Shown here: positions 1 to 8,224 of the stretch, piece after piece
Numbering within the stretch: position 1 is the first letter of the stretch
How the letters are laid out: every line of letters begins with the position of its first letter
Source: Starkeya sp. ORNL1
GTDB taxonomy: Bacteria > Pseudomonadota > Alphaproteobacteria > Rhizobiales > Xanthobacteraceae
Assembly (NCBI RefSeq): GCF_012971745.1
Contig: NZ_CP048834.1
Span: forward strand, 1,922,001 to 1,986,000
Reading direction: 5' to 3'
DNA length: 64,000 bases
The notes under the pieces: generated by a model
What the model saw: only the letters and a program-made list of their open reading frames with translations
Database searches by the model: none
What the model was told of the DNA's origin: nothing
Position numbers and translations under genes: made by a program

Positions 1-49
1 CCTCTCGCAGCTGCGCTTGTTGGTCGGGGGACAGTGTCCAGGTAGCCAT
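1..49 (-). CDS. N-terminal fragment of an unidentified protein, cut by the window edge
   Basis: Reading leftwards from an ATG at 49-47 gives 16 codons beginning M-A-T-W-T-L-S-P-D-Q-Q without a stop before the window ends. I see no clear Shine-Dalgarno sequence in front of it, so this could be a chance open frame. Nothing can be said about function. The 150 bp between it and the regulator gene at 206 show no other recognisable signal. Confidence 0.3.
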   Translation of the reverse strand, partial: MATWTLSPDQQAQLRE

Positions 50-205
50 GGGATTTACATGGTGTATATGCAACACGGCGTCAATAGCGCAGGCCTATCG
101 CACCACTAATCGGCCACTCGAACGAGACCGAGGCCACCCGGGAAGCAGCCCTTCCCAAAGTCCGCCAAGGGTCGATATCGGACCAGCCGCTCATGGGTTC
201 ACGCC

Positions 206-1171
206 CTACATCTGCGCCCGCCGCACCACCGAGGGGGGCTGGCCGAACTGGCGGCGGAAGGCGCGGGACAGCGAGGCGATGGCGGAGAAGCCGGTGCGCT
301 CGGCGATATCCGCGATCGGCAGGTTGGTGTCCACCACCAGCCGCCGCGCCGCGTTCAGCCGGAGCGTCAGATAATAGGCGCCGGGCGAGACATCGACGAT
401 GCGCAGGAACAGCGTCTCCAGCCCGCGCGTCGACAGGCCGACGCGATGGGCGATGGTCGCAATCGTCAGCGGCCCATCGATGTGCGTCTCCATGATGCGG
501 ATGGCCTCGGCGACGCGCGGCTCATGCTGGCGGATGCGGCCGGTGGAGACGATGGGCTGCACGTCCGAGCCGATCCGCACCTCCTCATAGATGTAGAGGC
601 TGGCGACATCGAGCGCCGCGGAATAGCCGCTGCGGGCGCGAATCAGCGCCAGCATGCAATCCAGCGCCGGCGTCGCGCCGCCGGTGGTGAAAACCGGCTC
701 GTCCACCACCCAGCGATCCGGCTGCACATCGACATTGGGAAAGCGCGCAGCGAAATCCTCCAGGTCCTCCCAATGCGTCGTCGCCCGCCGACCATCGAGC
801 AGGCCGGCAAAGCCCATGAGCCAGGAGCCGGATTCGATGCCGCCGACAATGGACGAGCGCTTGGCCCCGGCACGCAGCGCCCGCAGGATCTGCGGCGTCG
901 CGTGGCGGATCGCGTTGAAGGCCGCGACCACCACCAGCGCGTCCTGCTGCTCGGCGGGATCGAACGCGCCATCGACCGGGATCGGCAGGCCGCAGCTCGC
1001 CACCGGCATGGCGCCGTCGATCGAGACCAGCTTCCAGCGATAGGCCGGGCGGCCGAGCACGCGGTTGGCGCCGCGCAGCGGATCGAGCGTCGCCGCCAGC
1101 GACATCAGCGACAGACCGGGGAACAGCAGCAGCGTGACGCTCAGCGGCTCGTCGGAATGGGTGAAGATCAT
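206..1171 (-). CDS. GlxA-family AraC-type regulator with DJ-1/PfpI domain, CdhR-like
   Basis: Probable transcriptional activator of the divergent carnitine genes. The 321-residue protein has an N-terminal DJ-1/PfpI (class I glutamine amidotransferase-like) sensor domain (about residues 10-180) and a C-terminal AraC double helix-turn-helix (about 220-315; note ADIAERTGFSAIASLSRAFRR). The usual catalytic cysteine at the nucleophile elbow is not evident (GIESGSW), as is common in sensor versions. The open frame could start 17 codons upstream, but the Met at 1171 gives the family's usual N-terminus. Pseudomonas CdhR, which controls carnitine dehydrogenase, has this architecture, and the head-to-head arrangement with the carnitine genes supports the same role. 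The 123-bp gap should hold the shared promoter. Assignment to CdhR function is inference; the family call is secure. Confidence 0.85.
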   Translation of the reverse strand: MIFTHSDEPLSVTLLLFPGLSLMSLAATLDPLRGANRVLGRPAYRWKLVSIDGAMPVASCGLPIPVDGAFDPAEQQDALVVVAAFNAIRHATPQILRALRAGAKRSSIVGGIESGSWLMGFAGLLDGRRATTHWEDLEDFAARFPNVDVQPDRWVVDEPVFTTGGATPALDCMLALIRARSGYSAALDVASLYIYEEVRIGSDVQPIVSTGRIRQHEPRVAEAIRIMETHIDGPLTIATIAHRVGLSTRGLETLFLRIVDVSPGAYYLTLRLNAARRLVVDTNLPIADIAERTGFSAIASLSRAFRRQFGQPPSVVRRAQM

Positions 1172-1294
1172 CACTTCACACAGCAGCTTGGCTTGCCGGG
1201 AACGTGCTTCGCAGAATGGCAAACCGGTTACGCATTAAGTTGCGTCACGCTTTGCATTCCGCGTCAAGCTCGCGCCAACAATGGGAGGACCGAG

Positions 1295-2197
1295 ATGCCC
1301 CTGTCGATGAACCGCGATGTCTTCATCACCTGCGCCGTCACCGGTGCCGGCGATACGGTCGGGCGCTCGCGCCATGTGCCGGTGACGCCGAAGGAAATCG
1401 CCGCCTCCGCCATCGACGCCGCCAAGGCCGGCGCCGCCATCGTGCATTGCCATGTGCGCGATCCCGATACCGGGGCCGCCTCGCGCCGCCGCGACCTGTT
1501 CCGCGAAGTGACGGACCGCATCCGCGCGGCGGATATCGACGTGGTGCTGAACCTCACCGCCGGCATGGGCGGTGATCTCGTGTTCGGCGGCGTCGAGGCG
1601 CCGTTCCCGGTGAACGAGAAGGGCACCGACATGGCGGGCGCCACCGAGCGCGTCGCCCATGTCGCCGAGTGCCTGCCGGAGATCTGCACGCTCGATTGCG
1701 GCACGATGAATTTCAGCCTCGGCGACTATGTCATGACCAACACGCCTTCCATGCTGCGCGAGATGGCGCGGCAGATGACGGCGCTCGGCGTGCGCCCGGA
1801 GATCGAGGCGTTCGACACCGGCCATCTCTGGTTCGCCAAGCAGCTGGTCGAGGAGGGCCTGATCGAGGACCCGGTGCTGATCCAGCTCTGCATGGGCATT
1901 CCATGGGGCGCGCCCGATGACCTCAACACCTACATGGCGATGGTCAACAACGTGCCGGCGAGTTGGACGTTCTCCGCCTTCTCCATCGGCCGCAATGCGC
2001 TGGCCTACCCCGCCGCGGCAGTGCTGGCGGGCGGCAATGTCCGCGTCGGGCTGGAGGACAATCTCTATATCGGCAAGGGCGAGTTCGCCACCAATGCGCA
2101 GCTGGTCGAGAAGGCCGCCACCGTGGTGACCAATATGGGCGCCCGCATCATCGGGCCCGACGAGGTCCGCGCCAAGCTCAAGCTGCTGAAGCGCTGA
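1295..2197 (+). CDS. beta-keto acid cleavage enzyme (BKACE), probable 3-dehydrocarnitine cleavage enzyme
   Basis: Member of the BKACE (DUF849) family of zinc enzymes, which transfer the acetyl-bearing part of a beta-keto acid to acetyl-CoA. In carnitine breakdown the expected reaction is 3-dehydrocarnitine plus acetyl-CoA giving betainyl-CoA plus acetoacetate. The 300-residue length is typical. The zinc-binding H-C-H-V-R-D motif lies near residue 50, and later family motifs (DCGTMNF, EAFDTGH, RVGLEDN) are present. The start at 1295 is preceded by GGGAGGA at 1283-1289; a much longer upstream open frame is an antisense shadow of the regulator. It is followed after 10 bp by the dehydrogenase/thioesterase gene, which supplies its substrate and consumes its product. 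Sinorhizobium meliloti has an equivalent pairing. Confidence 0.9.
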   Translation: MPLSMNRDVFITCAVTGAGDTVGRSRHVPVTPKEIAASAIDAAKAGAAIVHCHVRDPDTGAASRRRDLFREVTDRIRAADIDVVLNLTAGMGGDLVFGGVEAPFPVNEKGTDMAGATERVAHVAECLPEICTLDCGTMNFSLGDYVMTNTPSMLREMARQMTALGVRPEIEAFDTGHLWFAKQLVEEGLIEDPVLIQLCMGIPWGAPDDLNTYMAMVNNVPASWTFSAFSIGRNALAYPAAAVLAGGNVRVGLEDNLYIGKGEFATNAQLVEKAATVVTNMGARIIGPDEVRAKLKLLKR

Positions 2198-2207
2198 GGG
2201 GGCGATC

Positions 2208-3740
2208 ATGAATCTCATGAACGTGAATCCCACCAATCCCGGGCGCTTCGCCCCGCTGTCGCGGGTGGCCTGCATCGGCGGCGGCGTCATAGGCGGCGGC
2301 TGGATCGCCCGCTTCCTGCTCGCCGGCATCGATGTGCGGGTGTTCGATCCGCACCCCGAGTCCGAGCGCATCGTCGGCGAGGTGATCGCCAATGCCGAGC
2401 GGGCCTATGGGCTGCTGACCGACGCGCCCTTGCCGCCGCGCGGCGGGCTCATCTTCTGCGCCAGCCTGAAGCAGGCGGTCGAGGATGCCGAATGGGTGCA
2501 GGAGAGCGTGCCGGAGCGGCTCGAGCTCAAGCAGCGCATCCTCAACCAGATCGACGCCGCGGCGCCGCCGGAGGCGCTGATCGGCTCCTCCACCTCCGGC
2601 CTGCTGCCCTCCGAGCTGCAAAGCGGCATGGCGCATCCGGAGCGGCTGTTCGTCGCCCACCCCTACAACCCGGTCTATCTGCTGCCGCTGGTCGAACTGG
2701 TCGGCGGCAAGGCCACCGCGCCCGAAACGCTGAGGCGCGCCTCGGCGGTGCTCGACGCCATCGGCATGAAGGGCGTGGTCATCGCCCGGGAGATCGAGGC
2801 GTTCGTCGGCGACCGGCTGCTGGAGGCGCTGTGGCGCGAGGCGCTGTGGCTGATCAAGGACGACATTTGCGATGTCGAGACGCTCGACGACGTGATCCGC
2901 TATTCGTTCGGCCTGCGCTGGGCACAGATGGGGCTGTTCCAGACCTATCGCATCGCCGGCGGCGAGGCTGGCATGCGCCATTTCCTCGCCCAGTTCGGTC
3001 CATGCCTGCAATGGCCCTGGACCAAGCTGACCGACGTGGTCGACCTCGACGACGCGCTGGTGGAGAAGATAGGCACGCAGTCCGACGACCAGGCCAAGGG
3101 GCTGTCGATCCGCGCGCTGGAGCGCATCCGCGACGAGAATCTCGTCGGCATCGTGCAGTCGCTGAAGGCCAGCCAGAATGGCGAAGGCTGGGGCGCCGGC
3201 AAGCTGCTCGCCGATTTCGAGTGGAGGCTGAAAGCCCATGCCGGCACGCCGGCGGTGGCCGATCGTTCGGGGCCGCTGGCGCTGGTCGAGACCCGCGTTC
3301 CCACGGCGTGGATCGACTACAACGGTCACATGACCGAGCACCGCTATCTCCAGCTGTTCGGCGAGACCACGGATGCGCTGCTGCGGCTGATCGGCGTCGA
3401 CATGGATTATGTCGCGGGCGGCCACAGCTACTACACGGTGGAAACCCATCTGCGCCATCTCGGCGAGGCGAAGGTGGGCGAGGCATTGCGCACCACCTGC
3501 CAGATCCTGTCCGCGGACGAGAAGCGGCTGCACGTGTTCCACCGCATCCTCAATGGAGAGCGCGAGATCGCCACGGCGGAACAGATGCTGCTGCATGTCG
3601 ACAGCGAGGCCGGCCGCGCGGCTCCCGCGCCCGAGGCGATCCTGGCCCGGCTGCGCCCGATCGCGCAGGCGCATGCCGGATTGGAAGGGCCGGAAGGCGC
3701 CGGACGGAGTGTCGGGCAGCGGCGTCCGGTGACAGCGTGA
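2208..3740 (+). CDS. L-carnitine 3-dehydrogenase fused to a betainyl-CoA thioesterase
   Basis: Two-domain cytoplasmic enzyme of 510 residues. The N-terminal part is a 3-hydroxyacyl-CoA-dehydrogenase-like NAD enzyme with a dinucleotide-binding glycine loop (GGGVIGGGW, about residues 24-32) and the STSGLLPS active-site region. It would oxidise L-carnitine to 3-dehydrocarnitine. From about residue 360 it continues as a hot-dog-fold acyl-CoA thioesterase (TAWIDYNGHMTEHRY), which would hydrolyse betainyl-CoA to glycine betaine. The same fusion is known from rhizobial carnitine loci. GAGGGGG just before the ATG overlaps the end of the preceding gene, so the two are probably one transcript. Together with the BKACE this makes a complete carnitine-to-glycine-betaine route; no transporter is seen in the window. 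Confidence 0.9.
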   Translation: MNLMNVNPTNPGRFAPLSRVACIGGGVIGGGWIARFLLAGIDVRVFDPHPESERIVGEVIANAERAYGLLTDAPLPPRGGLIFCASLKQAVEDAEWVQESVPERLELKQRILNQIDAAAPPEALIGSSTSGLLPSELQSGMAHPERLFVAHPYNPVYLLPLVELVGGKATAPETLRRASAVLDAIGMKGVVIAREIEAFVGDRLLEALWREALWLIKDDICDVETLDDVIRYSFGLRWAQMGLFQTYRIAGGEAGMRHFLAQFGPCLQWPWTKLTDVVDLDDALVEKIGTQSDDQAKGLSIRALERIRDENLVGIVQSLKASQNGEGWGAGKLLADFEWRLKAHAGTPAVADRSGPLALVETRVPTAWIDYNGHMTEHRYLQLFGETTDALLRLIGVDMDYVAGGHSYYTVETHLRHLGEAKVGEALRTTCQILSADEKRLHVFHRILNGEREIATAEQMLLHVDSEAGRAAPAPEAILARLRPIAQAHAGLEGPEGAGRSVGQRRPVTA

Positions 3741-3761
3741 TTTGAGGGTGCTCGGCTTCAG

Positions 3762-3861
3762 CATCCTTCGAGGCTCGCTACGCTCGCACCTCAGGATGAC
3801 GTGGTGTTTATAAGAACAACGTCATCCTGAGGTGCCTGGCAAAGCCGGGCCTCGAAGGATG
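3762..3861. repeat. family A palindromic repeat, copy 1
   Basis: Reference copy for family A. The element reads CATCCTTCGAGGC, a variable hairpin tip, ACCTCAGGATGACG, about 15 nt of AT-richer spacer, then CGTCATCCTGAGGTGC, a second tip and GCCTCGAAGGATG. The two halves are inverted copies of each other, so the whole can form either one long cruciform or two separate hairpins. Here the tips are a TCGCTACGCTCGC type on the left and a CTGGCAAAGCCGGG type on the right. It fills most of the gap between the carnitine genes and the toxin-antitoxin pair. Confidence 0.95.
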
Positions 3862-3906
3862 CTGAAGCCGAGCGCGCCCCTTGCACGCCGCCTCATCTGC
3901 CTACAT

Positions 3907-3928
3907 ATTGACCGTAATATCGGTCAAT
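3907..3928. promoter_or_regulatory. perfect palindromic operator of the Xre/RES toxin-antitoxin pair
   Basis: ATTGACCG, a 6-nt centre TAATAT, then CGGTCAAT form a perfect 8-bp inverted repeat ending 10 bp before the antitoxin start codon. Such pairs are usually autorepressed by the antitoxin, so this is the likely binding site. The AT-rich centre could also contribute to the promoter. Confidence 0.75.
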
Positions 3929-3938
3929 GGAGCGGCAC

Positions 3939-4373
3939 ATGACGCAAGCAGCGAAAACGGCGACCGCGCCCGTCAGGCCACCGCGCAAGCGCACCACCCG
4001 CCCGGTCACTACAGTCCGCTTCTCGATCACCAGTCTGATGGATGAGCGCGGCGCGGTGAAGGTCGACGACGTCGCCGAGGCCTTCAGCATGTCCAAGGCG
4101 CAACTCGCCGACACCGCCGGCCTCGCGCGCGAGGTGTTCCAGAAGGCCAGCCGCCGCGACGGGCCCAAGGCGCAGAGTCGGGTGCGCGAGATGCTGGAGA
4201 TCATCAATCTGGTGCAAGGCTGGGCCGGCGGCGCGGCGCAGGCGATGGCCTGGTATCGGGCCGAGCCGATCCCGGCCTTTGGCGGGCGCACCGCCGAGGC
4301 GCTGGTCAAGTCCGGCGACGCCACCGCGGTGCGGGACTATGTCGATCACCTCGCCACCGGCGGCTACGCGTGA
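3939..4373 (+). CDS. MbcA/ParS/Xre-type antitoxin (DUF2384)
   Basis: Cytoplasmic antitoxin of 144 residues, predicted to bind and neutralise the RES toxin encoded 12 bp downstream. The N-terminal 30 residues are basic and proline-rich, followed by an Xre-like helix-turn-helix (VDDVAEAFSMSKAQLADTAGL). The C-terminal MbcA/ParS/Xre toxin-binding domain contains the typical pattern W-x-R-x-x-P-I-P-x-F-x-G-R-T (AWYRAEPIPAFGGRT) and A-x-x-Y-x-x-x-L. An in-frame ATG four codons upstream overlaps the operator palindrome, so the ATG at 3939 is preferred. Confidence 0.88.
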   Translation: MTQAAKTATAPVRPPRKRTTRPVTTVRFSITSLMDERGAVKVDDVAEAFSMSKAQLADTAGLAREVFQKASRRDGPKAQSRVREMLEIINLVQGWAGGAAQAMAWYRAEPIPAFGGRTAEALVKSGDATAVRDYVDHLATGGYA

Positions 4374-4385
4374 GATAGGTCGCAG

Positions 4386-4904
4386 GTGAGATTCTCGGCA
4401 GAATGCTTCCGCGCCCATGATCCCAACTGGGCCTGGAGTCCGCTGTCGGGTGCCGGCGCCGCGCTCAAGGGCCGACGGTTCAACTGGCCGGGACTGGAGG
4501 CGCTCTATCTGTCGCTCAGCTTCAACACCGTGTTCCGCGAAGTCTCCGCCGGCTTCGCCCACCGGCTGACGCCCTATGTGCTGTGCAGCTACGACGTGGA
4601 CTGCGAGGACATCGCCGATCTGCGCACCGACGCGGATCGCGCCAGCCTCGGGGTCGCGCTGGACGACCTCGCCTGCGCCTGGGGCGACGCCCTGATTGCG
4701 CGGCGCGAGCCGGCTTCCTGGGGCGTCGTCCGGCGCCTGATCGCCGACGGCCATGCCGGGATCCTCGTCCCGAGCTTCGCCCACGGCGCGACAGTGGACG
4801 ACCAGAACCTCGTGCTCTGGCGCTGGGGCCCTGACCTCCCGCACAAGGTGGCGGTGTATGATCCCACCGGGAAACTGCCGAAGAACCAGTTGTCGTGGAG
4901 CTAG
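4386..4904 (+). CDS. RES-domain toxin
   Basis: RES-family toxins degrade NAD+ and arrest growth until neutralised by the Xre partner. This 172-residue protein has the family features: an early arginine (CFRAHDP), the G-R-R-F-N stretch (KGRRFNWPG), Y-L-S-L-S, a glutamate in NTVFREV and a serine in VPSFA. It starts with GTG at 4386, 12 bp after the antitoxin stop and preceded by a short GGTCGCAG region. The order antitoxin then toxin is standard. All three name-giving residue types (R, E, S) appear intact, so it is probably active. Confidence 0.88.
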   Translation: MRFSAECFRAHDPNWAWSPLSGAGAALKGRRFNWPGLEALYLSLSFNTVFREVSAGFAHRLTPYVLCSYDVDCEDIADLRTDADRASLGVALDDLACAWGDALIARREPASWGVVRRLIADGHAGILVPSFAHGATVDDQNLVLWRWGPDLPHKVAVYDPTGKLPKNQLSWS

Positions 4905-4921
4905 CAGGCGCACCGACTGAG

Positions 4922-5020
4922 CATCCTTCGAGGCTCGCTACGCTCGCACCTCAGGATGACGTTGCCTTTTATAACCACGTCATCCTGAGGTGCCCGGCAA
5001 AACCGGGCCTCGAAGGAGGC
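4922..5020. repeat. family A palindromic repeat, copy 2
   Basis: Left tip as in the first copy, right tip of the CCCGGCAAAACCGGG type. The right terminus has decayed (GAAGGAGGC instead of GAAGGATGC). Confidence 0.93.
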
Positions 5021-5057
5021 TGAATGCGAGCGCCCCTTGTCCCCTTCCCCACCGGCC

Positions 5058-5160
5058 GTCATCCCGGACGGCCAACGGCCGAGCCGGGATCGCGCGAAGG
5101 CGTTGCGCAACACCTTCCTGCGATCCCGGCTCTACGGCTGCGCCTTCGGCCGGGATGACG
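5058..5160. repeat. family B palindromic repeat, copy 1
   Basis: Reference copy for family B. It begins GTCATCCCGGACGGCC, continues with GGGATCGC, an AAGGxxTTGxxCAACACCTT inner palindrome and CGATCCCGG, and ends CGGCCGGGATGACG. Both ends carry the same CCGGGATGAC block in opposite orientation. Only the RES toxin end and a LysR gene flank it, so the whole 280-bp gap is repeat DNA. Confidence 0.93.
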
Positions 5161-5186
5161 GCGTTTGACTATGACAATCTTTGGGG

Positions 5187-6056
5187 TCAGGCCCCGAACA
5201 CTTCCCGCGCCACCGCCGCGAACGCAGCCACCGCGCCCAGCTGACGGTTCTCCTTCCGCGTCACCAGGTACTCGTCGGCCCGCGCCGGCGCGTCGGCGAT
5301 CGCCACCGCGTGCAGCCTGGGATCAAACCCCAGTTCGCGGTTCAGCACGATGCCGAGGCCGATCTTTGCTGCCACCGCCTCCTTCACCGCCTCGCGGCTG
5401 CCGAGCACCAGATGCGGGGCGATCTCGATGCCGTGGCGGGCCAGCGCCGCCTCGAACAGATGGCGCGTCATCGAGCCGGCCTCGCGCTGCACGAAGCGCT
5501 GCCCCACCAGTTCCCGCACGCCGACCGCCGCGCGCCCCCACCAGGGATGGGCGTCGTGCACCAGCACCAGCACTTCCTGGTCGAGCAGCCGGTCGCAGGC
5601 GAAATCCGGGTCCGGCGCTTCCAGCGTCGCGATCGCCACATCGACGCGATGTTGCGCCACCATGTCGAGCAGCGTCGAGGAATTCTCCAGCCGCACATCG
5701 AGCCGCACCCCGGGATAGAGCGCGGTGAAGCGCTCCAGGATCGGCATCGCCACATAGGGCGCGCACAGGCCCAGCGCGAGATAGCCGGCGCTGAGCGCGC
5801 GGCCCTCATCCATGCGCGCGCCGATGTCGTCCAGCATCAGCATCACCTGCCGTATCCGCGGCAGCAAATCGCGCGCGTCCGGCGTCAGCTCGATGCCGGC
5901 GCCGGTGCGCACGAACAGCCGCGCGCCCACCGCCTCCTCCAGCGATTTCACATGCTGGGTGATGGCCGGCTGGCTCACCCCCAGCGCCTGCGCGGCTTCG
6001 GAAAAGGTGCGGTGGGTGGCGATGGCCTGGAAGGCACGGAGCTGGGCGAAGTTCAT
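5187..6056 (-). CDS. LysR-family regulator of the adjacent phosphonate-type transport operon
   Basis: Transcriptional regulator of 289 residues with an N-terminal winged helix-turn-helix (FAQLRAFQAIATHRTFSEAA, then VSQPAITQHVKSLE) and a type 2 periplasmic-binding-fold effector domain (about residues 90-285). It is divergent from the ABC transporter operon starting at 6159, the usual LysR arrangement, so it probably activates that operon. Related gene sets for 2-aminoethylphosphonate uptake also carry a LysR gene. The effector is unknown. Confidence 0.87.
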   Translation of the reverse strand: MNFAQLRAFQAIATHRTFSEAAQALGVSQPAITQHVKSLEEAVGARLFVRTGAGIELTPDARDLLPRIRQVMLMLDDIGARMDEGRALSAGYLALGLCAPYVAMPILERFTALYPGVRLDVRLENSSTLLDMVAQHRVDVAIATLEAPDPDFACDRLLDQEVLVLVHDAHPWWGRAAVGVRELVGQRFVQREAGSMTRHLFEAALARHGIEIAPHLVLGSREAVKEAVAAKIGLGIVLNRELGFDPRLHAVAIADAPARADEYLVTRKENRQLGAVAAFAAVAREVFGA

Positions 6057-6074
6057 CCGGATCGGTCTCGCGAC

Positions 6075-6120
6075 ATAAGTGCAGCTTCATTCAGGCGTCA
6101 CACACTTTAACGACACTTAT
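6075..6120. promoter_or_regulatory. candidate LysR binding region between regulator and transport operon
   Basis: A 7-bp inverted pair, ATAAGTG at 6075-6081 and CACTTAT at 6114-6120, sits in the 102-bp divergent gap. The arms are far apart (32 bp between them), which would fit two half sites bound by a LysR tetramer. No experimental support can be drawn from sequence alone. Confidence 0.35.
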
Positions 6121-6158
6121 ATCACGACCTTGCCCCTCCACGACGTCGGAGACACCCA

Positions 6159-7130
6159 ATGCCCGTCATTTCGTTGAAAGCCCCAGGCCGCGTACTCCTC
6201 CTTGCCGCCGCCCTGCTCGCGCTGGGCGCCGCGCCGTCGCTCGCCAAGGAAGTCGTGCTCTACAACGCCTCGGACAGCGTCAACACCGCGCTGGTTACCG
6301 CCTTCAAGAAGAAGTACCCGGACATCGAGGTGAAGTTCGTCTCGGGCTCCACCGGCCCGATCGCCGAGCGCGCCATTGCCGAGAAGGGCAAGCCGCAGGC
6401 CGACGTGGTCTACCTCGTCAATCATGTGGCGCTGGACCAGCTGAAGCAGGCTGGCGTGTTCGAGCCCTACCAGCCCAAGGGCTCCAAGATCGCCCCGGCG
6501 TTCCGCGACCCCGACGATTTCTACAACAAGTACTTCGCTACCACCATGTGCATGGTGGTGAACAAGGACCGGCTGGCGCAGAAGAAGCTGCCGATGCCGA
6601 CCACCTGGGAAGACCTGATCAAGCCGGCCTATGCCAAGGAGATCTCGCTGCCCTCGCCGCTGAAGTCCGGCACCGGCGGCGCCATCCTCACCACTTTCGT
6701 CGATGCCTTCGGCTGGCCGTTCGTCGAGAACCTCAACGAGAACGTCTACCAGTATTCCGACGGCGGCTCGGGCGGCGCGGCGCTGGCGGGTGCCGGCGAG
6801 GTCGCCATTGGCCTCACCTTCGATACCACCTGCTACGAGACGAAGTCTTCCGGCAAGCCGGTGGAGATCGTCTATGGCCGCATCACCCCGAACGTCGCCG
6901 AGGGCGGCGGTCTGGTGGCCGGCGGGCCGAACCCCGCTGAAGGCAAGATCTTCCTCGATTTCATGGCGAGCGACGAGGCCGCCGAGGTGCTGGGCAAGGT
7001 GGTGGGCGCCACCGCGGTGCCCGGCCATGGGCTGGTCGATCTCTCGCAGATCACGCTGTGGCAGATGCGCCGCCCGGTGGATATCGCCGCCTTCCGCCGC
7101 GAATTCGCCAGCCGCATCCTCAAGCAGTGA
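6159..7130 (+). CDS. periplasmic substrate-binding protein, 2-aminoethylphosphonate-type ABC transporter
   Basis: Exported solute receptor of 323 residues with an N-terminal signal peptide (basic start, hydrophobic stretch about residues 12-27, cleavage after SLA). The mature part is a class F/iron-type (FbpA/AfuA-like) binding fold (VVLYNASDSVNTALVTAF). This subfamily includes the putative 2-aminoethylphosphonate receptors. It is first in an operon with ATPase, permease and a PLP enzyme. Its stop codon overlaps the GTG start of the ATPase gene. The ligand is inferred from gene company and could be another phosphonate or small amine. Confidence 0.83.
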   Translation: MPVISLKAPGRVLLLAAALLALGAAPSLAKEVVLYNASDSVNTALVTAFKKKYPDIEVKFVSGSTGPIAERAIAEKGKPQADVVYLVNHVALDQLKQAGVFEPYQPKGSKIAPAFRDPDDFYNKYFATTMCMVVNKDRLAQKKLPMPTTWEDLIKPAYAKEISLPSPLKSGTGGAILTTFVDAFGWPFVENLNENVYQYSDGGSGGAALAGAGEVAIGLTFDTTCYETKSSGKPVEIVYGRITPNVAEGGGLVAGGPNPAEGKIFLDFMASDEAAEVLGKVVGATAVPGHGLVDLSQITLWQMRRPVDIAAFRREFASRILKQ

Positions 7131-8224
7131 ACGACGCCACCTTCACCCGCAACGATACGCGGCCGGCCCAGAATACGGGCCGGCCGCATCTGGCCGTGCG
7201 CGGCGTGCACAAGGCGTATGAGCGCAGCGTCGCCGTGGATTCCGTCTCGTTCGATCTCGCCAAGGGCGAGTTCGTCACGCTGCTGGGCGATTCCGGCTGC
7301 GGCAAGACCACGCTGCTGCGCATCATCGCCGGCTTCGCCCGCCCCGATGGCGGGCAGGTGCTGCGCGACGGCGAGAATGTCACCGACATGCCGCCGGCGC
7401 GGCGCCGCATGGGCTTCGTGTTCCAGTCCTATGCGCTGTTCCCGACCAAGACGGTGGCGGAGAATATCGGCTTCTCGCTCACCGGCTCCCGCACCGCGCG
7501 CGAGCGCCGCATCCATGATCTGGCGCACCTGGTCGAGATCGACCATCTCGTCGGGCGATTTCCGCACGAGCTTTCCGGCGGCCAGCAGCAGCGCGTAGCG
7601 CTGGCCCGCGCGCTCGCCTCCGATCCCGAGGTGCTGCTGCTGGACGAGCCGATGTCGGCGCTCGACGCCCGCATCCGGGTGAAGCTGCGCAGCGAATTGC
7701 GGGCGCTGGTCGACCGGCTCGGCATCACCACGCTCTACGTCACCCACGACCAGGAGGAGGCGCTGGCGCTCTCCGACCGGGTCGCGGTGATGCGGCGCGG
7801 GCGCATCGAGCAGATCGGCCGCCCGGCCGACATCTATCACCGCCCGGCCTCGCGCTTCGTCGCCGAGTTCATCGGCATCTCCAATCTCGTCAACGGCGTC
7901 GCGGTGGCGGGCGGCATCGATGCCGGCGACGAGTTCTGGCCGCTGGCGCTGCCGGCAAGCGCCCTCCCCGGCGCGCGCCTCACCGCGGTCTACCGGCCCG
8001 AGCATTTCGCGCTGGCCACCGACGGCACCGGGATCCCCGGCACGGTGGAAAGCGCGACCTTCCTCGGCGCCAATGTGCGGCTCACGATCCGGCTCGGCTC
8101 CGGCCGGCTCATCATTGCCGACCGACCCTCGCATGAGGCCGGCGGGCTCTGGCCGCGCGGCACCACGGTGAGCCTCAAGCCGGATCCGCTGCGCGCCGCC
8201 GTCATCACCGACGAGCACCCGTGA
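7127..8224 (+). CDS. ABC transporter ATPase, 2-aminoethylphosphonate-type
   Basis: Cytoplasmic ATPase of 365 residues energising the adjacent importer. It shows Walker A (GDSGCGKTT), Q-loop (FVFQSYALF), signature (LSGGQQQR), Walker B (VLLLDEP), H-switch (TLYVTHDQEEAL) and a C-terminal TOBE region typical of MalK/PotA-like importers. The GTG start at 7127 overlaps the TGA of the receptor gene (GTGA), implying translational coupling. A longer in-frame start at 7058 lies inside the receptor gene and is unlikely. Confidence 0.9.
   Translation: MNDATFTRNDTRPAQNTGRPHLAVRGVHKAYERSVAVDSVSFDLAKGEFVTLLGDSGCGKTTLLRIIAGFARPDGGQVLRDGENVTDMPPARRRMGFVFQSYALFPTKTVAENIGFSLTGSRTARERRIHDLAHLVEIDHLVGRFPHELSGGQQQRVALARALASDPEVLLLDEPMSALDARIRVKLRSELRALVDRLGITTLYVTHDQEEALALSDRVAVMRRGRIEQIGRPADIYHRPASRFVAEFIGISNLVNGVAVAGGIDAGDEFWPLALPASALPGARLTAVYRPEHFALATDGTGIPGTVESATFLGANVRLTIRLGSGRLIIADRPSHEAGGLWPRGTTVSLKPDPLRAAVITDEHP

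Noticed and set aside
446..1294. Upstream extension of the BKACE reading frame
   Set aside because: The added 283 codons are antisense to the regulator gene, and a ribosome site directly precedes the internal start at 1295.
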